A stretch of 64,000 nt of DNA from SMBSF63 sp034003545 (GTDB lineage Bacteria > Chloroflexota > Anaerolineae > Anaerolineales > Anaerolineaceae). The translations under genes and the position numbers were made by a program. Below the pieces are notes generated by a model that made no database searches, was not told where the DNA came from, and saw nothing but the letters and a program-made list of their open reading frames with translations. This document shows, piece after piece, positions 49,954 through 60,434 of this stretch. Numbering within the stretch: the first letter of the stretch is position 1; each line of letters starts with the position of its first letter. The DNA lies in NCBI GenBank assembly GCA_964447155.1, contig CAYURM010000004.1:104209-168208 (forward strand). The letters are read 5' to 3'.

Positions 49954-50988
49954 TCAGTCTTCGAAAGATTCCTGCAACAAATTTTTAATTTCACCAAATT
50001 TCGGTAGCATTTTGCCGTTTGCGTCGGTAGTGAAATACGCATCCCCCATAACATATTTGTAAGACTCTGAAGAATCGGGAACCTGCTCATAGGCACACAC
50101 CAGACTCATGATCTGTTCCGGGCTCAAATCCGTCACGATAGCGCCCTGAAATTGGGCAAGCAAATCTGGAATGCTTACTGCAAAATCGGCGCTCCACAAC
50201 TTCTTTTGAAGGGCGTCCACCAATTGCTCCTGACGCTGCAACCGGCCGGCTTCACCACCAGGCGTATTTGACCGCACAAACTCCGTTGCCAGCCGCCCGT
50301 TCAGCGTCTGCGCCCCGGCAGGGAAGGTCACCCCGCGCTCGGTTGTGATAGACTGCGGCAGCACCACATCTACTCCGCCAATCGCATCGATCACAGCCCC
50401 AATTGAATCCAGTTGGAAGGTAATATAATAATTTGGATTGACCTCAAAATTATCGTACATTACCTGAGCCAGCAAATTCGTGGCCGCCACCACTTTGTCC
50501 ACGTTATTTCCCTGTGCAATCTGCTTCATCTCATAAAAAGAGGTGCCCAGTTCCATCTGTGACTTTAGCGGATCCCCCAAAGCATTGGTATTCACCACCA
50601 AAGCTCGCGGAAAGGCAACCGTTGACATGGTCGCATTGTCGAAATCGATTTGCAAAACGCGGATCGCGTCCGCCCCAAAAGGCGGCATCCCGATCGAGTA
50701 ATCCGCCCCCACCAACAGGATCTTGATCTTGCCGGTATTCCCGCAGATACCTTGCGTTGCTCCCGCAGGCGCTTTTGTAGGTTGAGGCACTTTCGTCGCC
50801 GCAGCCGGCGCAGCGGTTGCGGCAGCCTTCTCAGTTGGCAGCAACACAACCACCTGCTGCGGCGTTGTATCAATCTCCAACGGGTCAGCCAGAGGCGTAT
50901 TGATGAATCGTCTGACAACCAGCACGCCAAACACCAAAGCGATAACCAAAACGAAAACAACAGCCACAATGATCAATACTTTTTTCAT
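49954..50988 (-). CDS. LytR-CpsA-Psr (LCP) family glycopolymer transferase
   Basis: A 344-residue protein with one N-terminal membrane segment (VLIIVAVVFVLVIALVFGVL), an Ala/Pro/Thr-rich linker to about residue 80 and an extracellular LCP domain: ILLVGADYS, LQIDFDNATMSTVAFPRAL, IGGVDVVLP, and EFVRSNTPGGEAGRLQRQEQ with the conserved arginines. The usual RSDT motif before the second strand is FGADAI here, so one pyrophosphate-contacting arginine may be missing. LCP enzymes attach lipid-linked glycopolymers to the cell wall; its place beside the exopolysaccharide locus fits that. Confidence 0.88.
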   Translation of the reverse strand: MKKVLIIVAVVFVLVIALVFGVLVVRRFINTPLADPLEIDTTPQQVVVLLPTEKAAATAAPAAATKVPQPTKAPAGATQGICGNTGKIKILLVGADYSIGMPPFGADAIRVLQIDFDNATMSTVAFPRALVVNTNALGDPLKSQMELGTSFYEMKQIAQGNNVDKVVAATNLLAQVMYDNFEVNPNYYITFQLDSIGAVIDAIGGVDVVLPQSITTERGVTFPAGAQTLNGRLATEFVRSNTPGGEAGRLQRQEQLVDALQKKLWSADFAVSIPDLLAQFQGAIVTDLSPEQIMSLVCAYEQVPDSSESYKYVMGDAYFTTDANGKMLPKFGEIKNLLQESFED

Positions 50989-51070
50989 GAGCTTCCCTCT
51001 TTCATGATAATGCCTGTCTCATATAAAAGATCAGTTTCCATTATACGTTAATCCAGTCAGAAAGGGTACT

Positions 51071-52537
51071 TTAACAAGCACCGTCGTGTGTGATTACAAC
51101 CCATATTGTACGCACCAGGATATAAATATCCAGCCAAATCGACCAATTCATTACGTAATTCAAATCAAAATCAGCGCGCTCAGAAAATGTGGTGCGGTTT
51201 CGCCCGGAGATCTGCCACATTCCAGTGATCCCAGGCAACACCCGCACATAATGTTTCAGGTTCTCACCATATTGCGTTTCCTGGTCCAGCATGATCGGGC
51301 GCGGTCCAACTAAACTCATTTGTCCTATCAACACATTCCAAAGTTGAGGAAGTTCATCAATACTAAAGCGCCGCAACATTTTCCCTGTGCGAAATATTCG
51401 TGGATCATCATGCAATTTCTGATAGCTGTTCCACTCTTCTCGCATCTGTTGATTTTCAGCCAGATACTTCTCCAACATCTGTTCAGCATTCACATGCATC
51501 GTTCTGAATTTAATGATACGAACCACCTCCCCATTTTTACCCATTCGTTTCTGTCGGTAAAAAACGGGGCCGGGAGATTCCAGCTTAATTAATAAAGCTG
51601 AGACCGCCAGTATCGGTGACAACAAGACCAATCCAGATATTGAACCCACCAAATCCAAAATACGCTTTTGTCGTTGCGCCCAACGGTCTAAAAGATTATG
51701 CCGAATCTCAAATCGAAGCGAACCATCATATTCTCCCACCGATAACCCACTTAAAACCAAGCCATCGTCATTTTCCCTGATTAGAATGATCCGCTCAAAG
51801 GTATCTTGATACCGTTCACGGAGTTCCGCCAGCTCTTCGAGCCTGGAATACACAACGACCCCAGTATGGATATGATGCGCTGCACAATACGTCATGATTT
51901 CAGCCATATCCTTAACTGGAATTTTTGTTTTACCGTCTTTGTCCTGGTCAAACGGTGTAAATATCGCAAGTGGATATATCCCCGCTTTCAAATCCCCCCA
52001 ATACCGCCTGGCAACACTTTGGCAAACATTTGAAGGGCCGATAATTGCAGCAGGTTCTCCCCACAAATCGTTTCGTGCCAATATCGTCCTTATCAAAATA
52101 CGTCCTGCCGGCACAAGCACCAGACTCAACATCCACATGAATACCACAGATAGCCTGGAAAGCGCTGTCACAGCATGCATAATAAATCCGAATGAAGCCA
52201 CAACCAGGTAAATAGAAGATGTGGTAATCGTCAACAAGCGAAACTCTTCCACCAGCCCCTTGCCAACTGCAGGATAAAGGCCCCGCGCACCATATACCAA
52301 CGTAAACAGAACTGCCAAAGCAGGAAGCCAGTCAAGAAGCGCTTGCGGCCCAAATCCCAACAGGAGATTGCGAAGGTTGGCCGCAATAATGCCGGAAACA
52401 CAGATCATGAGGACATCAGACAAAACAAGGCTGGACACCATGATCTTGTTTGCATTTTTCACATACAAACCGCCAGACGTCTTGAGACCAATCGATGGCT
52501 GGATCAATTGGTGTTTTGGATAAATGGTTTCCATCAT
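51071..52537 (-). CDS. polyprenyl-phosphate sugar-1-phosphate transferase (exopolysaccharide initiating enzyme)
   Basis: A 488-residue WbaP/CpsE-like protein. Four or five membrane helices lead to a soluble middle region, then the catalytic domain: KRILDLVGSISGLVLLSPIL, the SPGPVFYRQKRMGKNG segment, IKFRTMHVNA and LPQLWNVLIGQMSLVGPRP. It transfers a sugar phosphate to undecaprenyl phosphate, starting repeat-unit assembly. Start 52537 follows AGGAG; the adjacent Met at 52534 is equally possible. A promoter-like TTGAAT-16-TATTAT lies just upstream at about 52553-52580 on the minus strand. Confidence 0.92.
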   Translation of the reverse strand: MMETIYPKHQLIQPSIGLKTSGGLYVKNANKIMVSSLVLSDVLMICVSGIIAANLRNLLLGFGPQALLDWLPALAVLFTLVYGARGLYPAVGKGLVEEFRLLTITTSSIYLVVASFGFIMHAVTALSRLSVVFMWMLSLVLVPAGRILIRTILARNDLWGEPAAIIGPSNVCQSVARRYWGDLKAGIYPLAIFTPFDQDKDGKTKIPVKDMAEIMTYCAAHHIHTGVVVYSRLEELAELRERYQDTFERIILIRENDDGLVLSGLSVGEYDGSLRFEIRHNLLDRWAQRQKRILDLVGSISGLVLLSPILAVSALLIKLESPGPVFYRQKRMGKNGEVVRIIKFRTMHVNAEQMLEKYLAENQQMREEWNSYQKLHDDPRIFRTGKMLRRFSIDELPQLWNVLIGQMSLVGPRPIMLDQETQYGENLKHYVRVLPGITGMWQISGRNRTTFSERADFDLNYVMNWSIWLDIYILVRTIWVVITHDGAC

Positions 52538-52590
52538 ATCTCTCCTGCTATATAATACCTGGCTCCATCTGGAATTCAATAAAAAAGTGA

Positions 52591-53820
52591 TTAATAATTA
52601 GCCCTTTGCCGAAGATGTCCTTCAAATTCAAATAGTATTTTCTTTTTTGAAAACTGCATTTCTGCACACTTTCGACTCGCTTCGCCTGATTCTGCTCTCA
52701 GAGATGAGTTGGCAGCCACCTCCCGCACGGCTTGCGAGAGTGCCAATGGATCTCCCGGAGGGACGACGATCCCTACCTGAGAAACGATTTCGTACAACTG
52801 GGTGCCTTCCTTCGCCGTGGCGACAACCGGCCGGCCGGAGGCAAGCATGCCTGACAATTTCGAAGGTAATACCAGATCAGCGACATTTTCGCTCTGAGGC
52901 AGAACATGCAAATCAGCCATATTCAGTAAGCTGTTCAGTTTGTCTAACGGCTGCAAGGGAATGAAGCGCACATTCGTCAACGCTGCACAATCCGCCTTTA
53001 TTGTCTCCAGCATACTTCCCGCACCACAAAACACGAAAAGAATATCCTTTTCTCCGCTTTCGAGATGCCTGGCAACCTCCACCAACCCGCTCAAACCTTG
53101 TTTCTGCCCCATATTACCCGCGTAGAGCACGATAAATGTCTCGTCCGATATGCCTAATTCTGAACGAAGCGGCGACATTGCATCCAGCGGATAGATCAAG
53201 TCCGTATCCACCCAATTGGTGAAATAGACCATTCTCTTTTCGGGCACCCCTTTTTGTATAGCCAGATCAAACATCCGCGTGGATATTGTAGAGACCACGT
53301 CAAATCCCGGGAACACCACCTTTTCAAAGGTGCAGGCAAATCCACTTACAAACGAATTCCGCTTGAGCATGCCCAGGTCAAATGCGGCGTCGATCTCAAA
53401 ATCCTGCACATGCAGCCAACTGCGCGTCCCGGTCAATCTGGAATAAAGCAAATCAAAAGGCGCATTCATGATCGATGGCGCAATGGACAGGATCCAATCC
53501 GGTTTCCAGCCAAGCTGCCCTGCCAGGACAGGCAAACTGGAAAAGCTGAAAGAAAGATGATGCAGCAACCGCTTCATCCCACCCGGATTTTTGGGCACCC
53601 AAAGCGGACAGCGGATGACCCTCAGATTATCAGAATTTTCCTTTTGATACCGCCACCCAGAATATCCAGGCAAAACAATCCACTGGGGATAATACGGCGG
53701 AGTGGTGATCATTCGAACTTGATGCCCACGTTTGACCAGATACGCAACCATCTCCCCTGTATATTTGCCAATACCAGTCAACTCAGGTGCAAAATTGATG
53801 CCATGAATTAGAATTTTCAT
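52591..53820 (-). CDS. WcaI-like glycosyltransferase family 4
   Basis: A 409-residue cytoplasmic glycosyltransferase. MKILIHGINFAPELTGIGKY is typical of WcaI/colanic-acid type GT4 enzymes; the nucleotide-sugar side has VLYAGNMGQKQGLSGLVEVA and the EX7E-like stretch SENVADLVLPSKLSGMLASG. Its base composition is like that of the wzz/kinase gene and the initiating transferase, and higher in G+C than the genes at 53.8-61.2 kb. Confidence 0.88.
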   Translation of the reverse strand: MKILIHGINFAPELTGIGKYTGEMVAYLVKRGHQVRMITTPPYYPQWIVLPGYSGWRYQKENSDNLRVIRCPLWVPKNPGGMKRLLHHLSFSFSSLPVLAGQLGWKPDWILSIAPSIMNAPFDLLYSRLTGTRSWLHVQDFEIDAAFDLGMLKRNSFVSGFACTFEKVVFPGFDVVSTISTRMFDLAIQKGVPEKRMVYFTNWVDTDLIYPLDAMSPLRSELGISDETFIVLYAGNMGQKQGLSGLVEVARHLESGEKDILFVFCGAGSMLETIKADCAALTNVRFIPLQPLDKLNSLLNMADLHVLPQSENVADLVLPSKLSGMLASGRPVVATAKEGTQLYEIVSQVGIVVPPGDPLALSQAVREVAANSSLRAESGEASRKCAEMQFSKKKILFEFEGHLRQRANY

Positions 53821-53843
53821 TTATTACTCAAAAGAAAAATATG

Positions 53844-54569
53844 CTAAATGCGGCTGAAAAAAAAGTCTCCCTGTACCGCCAGGCCACTCCTGTCATAGCT
53901 CATATTATAAATTCCTGACAACCCAAAACCATGACCACCCAAAAACGAAATTACCTCATGAGCCAACGATTGCCCTGCATACAATTCAACAAAAGAGCAT
54001 TCCACATACACATATGAAAATCGAGACAGTAAGGTTTCACATCCCAACAAAACCTCTTTTTCAAACCCCTGTACATCCATTTTCAATAATGCTGGTGCTT
54101 GAATTTCGCTTTTACTCATTACCGCATCCAGAGGTTTAACGTTAACCCTCCGAACTTCTTTTTCGCTCGTTCCATTAAACAATTCGTTTTGCAAATCCGT
54201 TATCGGTAAAAGAGAAGACGAATCGTCTGCATTGGAAACATGAATAACCGTTTCCCTAACTTCCTGTCCAAGTGCCATTTCATGCAATGTGACCAATGGA
54301 TCATCTTCAAATACCTTTCGAAAGATTTCCGCAGGCTCATTTAAGGGTTCAAAAGACACAATTTTTGCATTGGGAAACCAATTCCGTGAAGCGAGAGCAA
54401 ATTGTCCTCTGTTGGCTCCAACGTCAACAACAAAAAGAATTTCCTCCTTCTTTTCACTCAGTACCTCATCATGCTCTACAGACGCAGCTACTTCATATCG
54501 AAATAATATTTTACGATACAGTGGTGAACGTAGAATTTTCAACAATTTTGAAATTCTTTTTATTAGCAT
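53844..54569 (-). CDS. FkbM-family methyltransferase
   Basis: A 241-residue SAM-dependent O-methyltransferase with motif I VVDVGANRGQFALASRNWFP and VSFEPLNEPAEIF, and the LLKMDVQGFEKEVLLGCE segment characteristic of FkbM. It probably decorates a sugar of the exopolysaccharide. The ATG at 54569 is used; a TTG seven codons upstream is open. No clear Shine-Dalgarno. Confidence 0.85.
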   Translation of the reverse strand: MLIKRISKLLKILRSPLYRKILFRYEVAASVEHDEVLSEKKEEILFVVDVGANRGQFALASRNWFPNAKIVSFEPLNEPAEIFRKVFEDDPLVTLHEMALGQEVRETVIHVSNADDSSSLLPITDLQNELFNGTSEKEVRRVNVKPLDAVMSKSEIQAPALLKMDVQGFEKEVLLGCETLLSRFSYVYVECSFVELYAGQSLAHEVISFLGGHGFGLSGIYNMSYDRSGLAVQGDFFFSRI

Positions 54570-54629
54570 TTTTACTACTCTTGGATTCAAGTGTTATTAT
54601 TGTTTTTTTACGCCACAATAGTGGCGCAT

Positions 54630-55781
54630 TCACAATTCAGTTTCGATAATTTCAAGAAACTTTTTTGTAGTTAAGTTTATTTCAAAGTGTTCCCAAAAAC
54701 ATTCTTTTGCCTTACTTTTCATCTGTTCTTTTTCTAAATCGCTTAATTCGATCCAACTCATTATTGATTCTTCTACTCCCGCCACTGTATCAGTGCTTAC
54801 AAAACCGGCACCCTGATTTTCGATTTCTCTCCAAATATTCACTTTGTCAGTAATTATAACTGGAACACCACATGCCAGCGATTCTGCTACCACAACACCA
54901 AAATTCTCGGAATGTGATGGCAAAATAAAACAAGAGGCAGCGTTAATTGCCCCCCATTTTGTGTCCCCATTCAACATTCCTGTCCATGTAATTTTTTCTT
55001 CAATACCCAATTTTTGGGCGCGTTTTTTTAATAAAGGGACCCAATTTGTTTCATCTGGCCCTACTATGACGAGATGTAGCAAGGGGTCTTTTTTGTTTGA
55101 AGCAGAAAACGCTTCTAACAAAATATCGCATCCTTTTTTTGGATGAATTCTACTTAAAAACAATAGTATATTCTTATGCCGTAAAGAAGGGTACTCTTTA
55201 TAAAACAATTCTTTTTGATTGTTTGCATCGCCCACGGGGGCGATTATTCCGATATTGATTACAATTTCATTGGCTTTATACAAACTAAAAGATTTACGAG
55301 CTAATGCTTTTTCGTCTTCTGTTGTATACAAAACGCCACTAGCCGTTCGTAAAACATTGTACTCTGCCCACGGCCAATATAATGATTTTTTTATGTGTTT
55401 AATGGGATAGGCATATTTAAACCATGGATCAAGAGCTCCATGTACAAAAACAAAATATCGGAATTTTTTAAATCTTGACGCTAACCATATCGCAAGACTC
55501 TGAAATTGCCAAATTCCATTGCAGATAACAACATCAAATCGATTGGCATTTTTAATTAACCACGGGATTAGTTTTATGTTAAACCTGTACTTACCAATGC
55601 TTGGCCCCAACGCATGAACTATGATGCCTTTCTTGTTAATAAAGTATTCACTCGTTTTGTCTAGTGTCACGACTTCGACATTATGTCCCAAATTGACAGC
55701 AGATAAGGATAATTGCTTGAGTACCTCAACTGGTCCACCATATCTTGGCTCTAGCGTACCTATCACTTGTAAAATTCTCAT
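54630..55781 (-). CDS. glycosyltransferase family 4
   Basis: A 383-residue GT4 protein: the acceptor side starts MRILQVIGTLEPRYGGPVEV, and the donor side has LLFLSRIHPKKGCDILLEAF and the retaining-transferase EX7E motif in SHSENFGVVVAESLACGVPV. It adds one sugar to the lipid-linked repeat unit. The gene is AT-rich compared with both ends of the locus. Confidence 0.9.
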   Translation of the reverse strand: MRILQVIGTLEPRYGGPVEVLKQLSLSAVNLGHNVEVVTLDKTSEYFINKKGIIVHALGPSIGKYRFNIKLIPWLIKNANRFDVVICNGIWQFQSLAIWLASRFKKFRYFVFVHGALDPWFKYAYPIKHIKKSLYWPWAEYNVLRTASGVLYTTEDEKALARKSFSLYKANEIVINIGIIAPVGDANNQKELFYKEYPSLRHKNILLFLSRIHPKKGCDILLEAFSASNKKDPLLHLVIVGPDETNWVPLLKKRAQKLGIEEKITWTGMLNGDTKWGAINAASCFILPSHSENFGVVVAESLACGVPVIITDKVNIWREIENQGAGFVSTDTVAGVEESIMSWIELSDLEKEQMKSKAKECFWEHFEINLTTKKFLEIIETEL

Positions 55782-55881
55782 CTATTAATTCTCCCCATGA
55801 TTAATTAATACTCCCTTCTTAGCACCACAATCGTAATCTTAATATGACTGAAAATCACTACACTTGGACTATAAACCAAAT

Positions 55882-56532
55882 TCATTCTTTCACGAATAAA
55901 ATTGTTTTTTCGACCCCAATAGGCGTAGTACATTTCCGCATTAATTCAATCCTTAGACCAGCAGCATTTGCCATCCATTCCAATTCTTCAATCATTATTG
56001 GGTAAGATTCCGAAATATGTCGATGACGCCATATTTCATATGTTATATGGTTAAAAACGCCAAAAGAACAAATTACCCCTTTTTTTGAAATACGGGAAAA
56101 TTCAGCAAGTACCCTGTATTGAACAGGGATTGGAAGATGTTTTGTAAGAGCATGGCTAAACACATAATCAACACTATCATTTTTTAACAGCAAACTTTCT
56201 GCATTACCCTCTTTAACCTCAATAAGGGTATCAAATAATTTTGCCTGCTCAGTAGCATAGGCAAGCATACCTGGCGAAACATCAAATGCGATAATCTTTT
56301 TCGCTTTTCTTGATAAAATTGGCCACCAACGACCATTCCCGCAAGGACAGTCCACAATTGTTATGTTTTCAGGAAGACATTCAACCAAAAATGAAACGGC
56401 TTTTTGTTCACGTGTATATCTATATTTCCCTAAAGGTCCCGAGAATCGCTCCTTCTCATATTCTTCAACACTTGATCCATCCTGATACGAATACTTCGCA
56501 CTGTACTCATAATTCTCTTTTTTATTATTCAT
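55882..56532 (-). CDS. class I SAM-dependent methyltransferase
   Basis: A 216-residue protein with motif I ITIVDCPCGNGRWWPIL, motif II IIAFDVSPGMLAY and post-motif DYVFSHALTKHLP. Probably a sugar methyltransferase given its place between glycosyltransferases. It overlaps the upstream glycosyltransferase by 8 bp. Confidence 0.83.
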   Translation of the reverse strand: MNNKKENYEYSAKYSYQDGSSVEEYEKERFSGPLGKYRYTREQKAVSFLVECLPENITIVDCPCGNGRWWPILSRKAKKIIAFDVSPGMLAYATEQAKLFDTLIEVKEGNAESLLLKNDSVDYVFSHALTKHLPIPVQYRVLAEFSRISKKGVICSFGVFNHITYEIWRHRHISESYPIMIEELEWMANAAGLRIELMRKCTTPIGVEKTILFVKE

Positions 56533-57679
56533 TGTCGATTAACTCCCTGAATACTTTTATTTTCCTTTGGGCAATTACATTTAACGAATATTCCTGTTTG
56601 GCAATTATTCTGCCTCGAATCGATAATCCTCTTCGCAACTCGAAATCTTTTATTAATTGACCAATTGCTTCCCGTAGTTCATTTACGCTTTCTGGATTTA
56701 CCAAAATACCAACACCTCCGCCAAGGATTTCCGGAATTACTCCACACTTTGTTCCAATACAAGGTATGCCCGAAGCCAGCGCCTCTTTGAGAATATGCGC
56801 ATCATGTTCTTGGTGATCCATCATAATCCGAGACGGCAGAACAAAAACATCAATTCCCTGAAGAAAAAATTTGACTTGACTGTTTGGAACAGGAGGTAAC
56901 ACTTCCAGCCACTCAAACTCCTTAGCTATCATAGCGATTTTGTCATCCAAAGAATCGCGATACGCGCCTCTCCCCATCAATCTTAATATTACTGGAGATT
57001 TATCCTCATGTTGAATTTCAATTAAGGCATCAACAAGATCCATGATTCCTTTTTCTGCATCAAATCGCCCGCAGTAGCCAACAACCAAGGGTTTGAATTT
57101 TGTACCACTTATCTCATTATCACCACATGGCACAAAATTATCAACATCAACACCCAAAAACTTTATTATGCTAATTCTATTTCTAGAATAATTCAACTTC
57201 TCACTAAATAAATCGGACACCATTTTGCTTTCAGCAAACACATGATCCACAAAATGATGACTTTGATGCGCTGTCCACCTTTTGATTGCCCCAAAAATGC
57301 CTGGTTTACAAACAAAAGTATTTTTCTTTATTGAACAAACAATTATCGCTTTTGGACAAAACAATGTTCGATAAAGCCATACTTGAAAAAAAATCAATGA
57401 CCATGGATTGTATGCGATGTTAATTATGTCGGGTTTTCTCGAAATAAACCCCATTGACAGTGTCCAAAGAAAATATTGCGATGGTGTAATATATGTTGGC
57501 TTGTAAGCGATAAAGAGATTTTGAGAATTTGTTTCGGCTTGAAACACTCGATTCTTCCAAAGATTTACGCTCCCAGTTTTTGGAACAATACATTGAACAT
57601 TTTCCATTTTGCTTAAATATATGATATTCTTCTGGTTTTCTGATTCCAAGAATGAATGGCTAATGACAACAATGTTCAT
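56525..57679 (-). CDS. glycosyltransferase family 4
   Basis: A 384-residue GT4 protein. The donor domain is clear (VVGYCGRFDAEKGIMDLVDA, VFVLPSRIMMDHQEHDAHIL with the EALASGIPCIGTKCG loop). It overlaps its upstream neighbour by 4 bp and its downstream neighbour by 8 bp, so the block is translated as a unit. Confidence 0.88.
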   Translation of the reverse strand: MNIVVISHSFLESENQKNIIYLSKMENVQCIVPKTGSVNLWKNRVFQAETNSQNLFIAYKPTYITPSQYFLWTLSMGFISRKPDIINIAYNPWSLIFFQVWLYRTLFCPKAIIVCSIKKNTFVCKPGIFGAIKRWTAHQSHHFVDHVFAESKMVSDLFSEKLNYSRNRISIIKFLGVDVDNFVPCGDNEISGTKFKPLVVGYCGRFDAEKGIMDLVDALIEIQHEDKSPVILRLMGRGAYRDSLDDKIAMIAKEFEWLEVLPPVPNSQVKFFLQGIDVFVLPSRIMMDHQEHDAHILKEALASGIPCIGTKCGVIPEILGGGVGILVNPESVNELREAIGQLIKDFELRRGLSIRGRIIAKQEYSLNVIAQRKIKVFRELIDNE

Positions 57680-58965
57680 ATTAGCGTATTCCCCAGAGGC
57701 ACCAAAGATTTTTTCCCCCTTTTATAATTTTGATTCACCCAAGACCAGCTAACAAGCATTCCTATCACCAGCCATTTCTCACGCTGATAGATCCCGTTTT
57801 GAAATTGATCCATAATAACACTAGATAAGACTGCGGCAGAAAGATAGTTCCCTAAAATTGTCATTTTGGCGCTATGCTGAAACACATTTATTACTGCAAT
57901 TTTTGCGATTTGGAAATGTACTATCAACCATCCTAAAAATGCAAAGATACCGCCAATATACCAAATTTGCAATAGTATATTGTGTACTGATCCTGTTAAT
58001 ATTCTGGCTTCCTGTGATATTCCAGAAGAAGCATTTTGATCAAACCCAATTCCGATAATCGGACTTTGTGAAATATAATCTATAGATAATTTATAAAGGT
58101 AAATCCGCTCTCCTGAAGTGATATTCAGGACACGATTCATTCCTATGCCAATCAATGACCTTTCCGAAATTTGCCATTGTGGGTTGTATATCGCATTTAC
58201 CCAAATAATATTTATTAACAAAATGGCGATTACTATTATATAAAGCAAGAACAATAATAACTTGCGGATTCGCAGCGAGGAGTTCACAAACAGCACACAA
58301 ACCAACCCAAACAACATCCCAATATATGCTGTGACAGATCCGCTAGCATATATCCCAATGCATTGAACAATCAAGAAAAACAGAAGAATAATAATTGATC
58401 CAAGGTTCTTCCCATTATTCCATGCCGCCCTAAATTTATACATTGTTAGAATGCTCGATAACACCAAAAAGTAACCTAATTTATTTGGATGCCCCAAGGG
58501 ACCAGCGTATCTGCCTCGATAAAAGAATAATGGATTTCCCGACAACATCGGACCGTAATTTGTCCCCCAAAAATAATCAACAACAGCGATCAAGCCGGCG
58601 AAGACTCCAGAAAATACAAATACCGTAATGACTAATTCTGTCTGGTCTTTCTTTACCATAAGGAATGTTAAAGAAATAAATGCAGTAATTACATATATCT
58701 GTTGAAATAGCTCTAGTAATGCAACTGTAGTATTTTTTGAATTTACAAGCGAGACTAACGCACCTAATGAGATGAGCATAGCAGCCCAAAAGAAAACTCT
58801 ATTCGGAATCCATACCGCAAGATCAATTTTTGAATTCGCAGTTTTAATAAATCCACTTAGTAATGCAAACAAATATAGCCAGTCTGAAACTGGAAGCCCA
58901 AAATATCGAAAAGAATTTAATGATAAGAGGAGTGTTGCTAGAATATAGAAGAATACACTAATCAC
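57676..58965 (-). CDS. O-antigen ligase/polymerase-like membrane protein (Wzy type)
   Basis: A 429-residue protein with ten or more hydrophobic segments and the Wzy_C-like extracellular loop region (YNPQWQISERSLIGIGMNRV followed by TGSVHNILLQIWYIGG with its conserved His-Asn). It is inferred to polymerise repeat units outside the membrane. It abuts the flippase gene (shared base at 58965). Confidence 0.85.
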   Translation of the reverse strand: MISVFFYILATLLLSLNSFRYFGLPVSDWLYLFALLSGFIKTANSKIDLAVWIPNRVFFWAAMLISLGALVSLVNSKNTTVALLELFQQIYVITAFISLTFLMVKKDQTELVITVFVFSGVFAGLIAVVDYFWGTNYGPMLSGNPLFFYRGRYAGPLGHPNKLGYFLVLSSILTMYKFRAAWNNGKNLGSIIILLFFLIVQCIGIYASGSVTAYIGMLFGLVCVLFVNSSLRIRKLLLFLLYIIVIAILLINIIWVNAIYNPQWQISERSLIGIGMNRVLNITSGERIYLYKLSIDYISQSPIIGIGFDQNASSGISQEARILTGSVHNILLQIWYIGGIFAFLGWLIVHFQIAKIAVINVFQHSAKMTILGNYLSAAVLSSVIMDQFQNGIYQREKWLVIGMLVSWSWVNQNYKRGKKSLVPLGNTLI

Positions 58966-60434
58966 TATTTTTGCTCCTCCCTATCAATGATACGCCCCCG
59001 AATTACTTGCAGTATTTGACCCCGAAAATAAGTATCTCGACTTATTGTGACAACGACAAACCCTCCCAGACACAACGAAACACCAATTCTATAAATCGTT
59101 GGCACTTGAAACAAGATAACTATATATGAAATTGAGGGGAATATTACCCCCCATTTTAGATCTGCAATAAAATGTCTCCAATAATTTTTTTTATCAAATA
59201 TTTTATAGGCATACAAGTTCATCGTCAAAAGACTTGCCATAATAAGATTTGCTAAAGTTGCTCCAAACAACCCATATCTTCGCGATAGAAAAAATAAGCT
59301 CAATATCATTGCAACGGAAGCAACCAAATAAATATAGGATGTTAGTTTGACATACCCCAAACCAGTTAGTGTTTGATAAGCAGGACGAGATAAACTAAAA
59401 ATCCCATATGCTAATATCAACAGACTGAAATAGTAACTATACTCGGTAGAATATTCAGGAGAAATCCAAATTGCTAATATTTCATACATCCACATTATTG
59501 CTAGGCTAGCTAAACTCTCGATCATCAAACTGTTATATTTAACAAGTGTCCGGTATGCCCTATAAAGCATCTCCTTTTCACCAAGAGAATTTTTCTGACT
59601 AGCGTAAGGAATCATGCTTTCAGTTCCATGTCCAGAAATAACCGCCAAACGCGATCCAACGCTTGTTCCAACAGCATAAACTCCTGCGGCGGACGGCCCC
59701 AAACTCATACCAACCAATACTCGATCAAGTTGTTGAAATATAATACTTGCTGAGGATCCAAGAAACATAAAAGCCGAAAAGCTAATCATTCTCTTTATTA
59801 TTCCTGTGTTTGGAGACCATTTCAATTTAACTGATTTAGATGCTGAGAAAATCGAAATAAAAAGAATCCCAAATTGTGTAAATAAATTCCACAGTGAAAT
59901 CCACACGAGGTTCCTTTCCACAAGAGAAATCACTATTCCGCCAGCTAAGGGAAAGACTGAAGAAATAAATTCCATCGTCCTAACAAATTTGCTCTCAAGC
60001 TGGGAAAGGAAATATCCTTGAAACACCTTGCTTATGAATTGTGGCAAAATAGTAAATGCACAAATTACCAAAGCAACCACTAATTGATTTACATAATTAG
60101 GTGATGGATTAATATTTACTGCTAAAGCATTTCTGTTACAAATCAATATTCCCGACGTCAAAATTGCCATCGGAAGAACAATAAAAATGGCAGAAGTGAT
60201 AATCCTGCTGGCATCTAATTTATTGCCAACTTCGGATGCAAATTTTGTGACTATTGCCCCAATCCCTAAAGTCCCTATATTGGCAAACTGCGTTATTCCA
60301 AAAATGATTGACCACAATCCGAAAAATTCATCCCCCATTATTCGAATTGCCAAAGGTGTAAGAATTAAAAAAGCTAACGAATTGATAATAAAAAACACCA
60401 AGTTATAAGAAGTGGCTTTAAGATACTTATTCAT
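58965..60434 (-). CDS. polysaccharide flippase (Wzx-like, MOP superfamily)
   Basis: A 489-residue protein with about 12-14 hydrophobic segments. MNKYLKATSYNLVFFIINSL starts the first, and FLGSSASIIFQQLDRVLVGM and GPSAAGVYAVGTSVGSRL are typical of Wzx/RfbX. It moves the lipid-linked repeat unit across the membrane. Start 60434 follows AAGGA at 6 bp and overlaps the end of the methyltransferase gene by 8 bp. Confidence 0.88.
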   Translation of the reverse strand: MNKYLKATSYNLVFFIINSLAFLILTPLAIRIMGDEFFGLWSIIFGITQFANIGTLGIGAIVTKFASEVGNKLDASRIITSAIFIVLPMAILTSGILICNRNALAVNINPSPNYVNQLVVALVICAFTILPQFISKVFQGYFLSQLESKFVRTMEFISSVFPLAGGIVISLVERNLVWISLWNLFTQFGILFISIFSASKSVKLKWSPNTGIIKRMISFSAFMFLGSSASIIFQQLDRVLVGMSLGPSAAGVYAVGTSVGSRLAVISGHGTESMIPYASQKNSLGEKEMLYRAYRTLVKYNSLMIESLASLAIMWMYEILAIWISPEYSTEYSYYFSLLILAYGIFSLSRPAYQTLTGLGYVKLTSYIYLVASVAMILSLFFLSRRYGLFGATLANLIMASLLTMNLYAYKIFDKKNYWRHFIADLKWGVIFPSISYIVILFQVPTIYRIGVSLCLGGFVVVTISRDTYFRGQILQVIRGRIIDREEQK

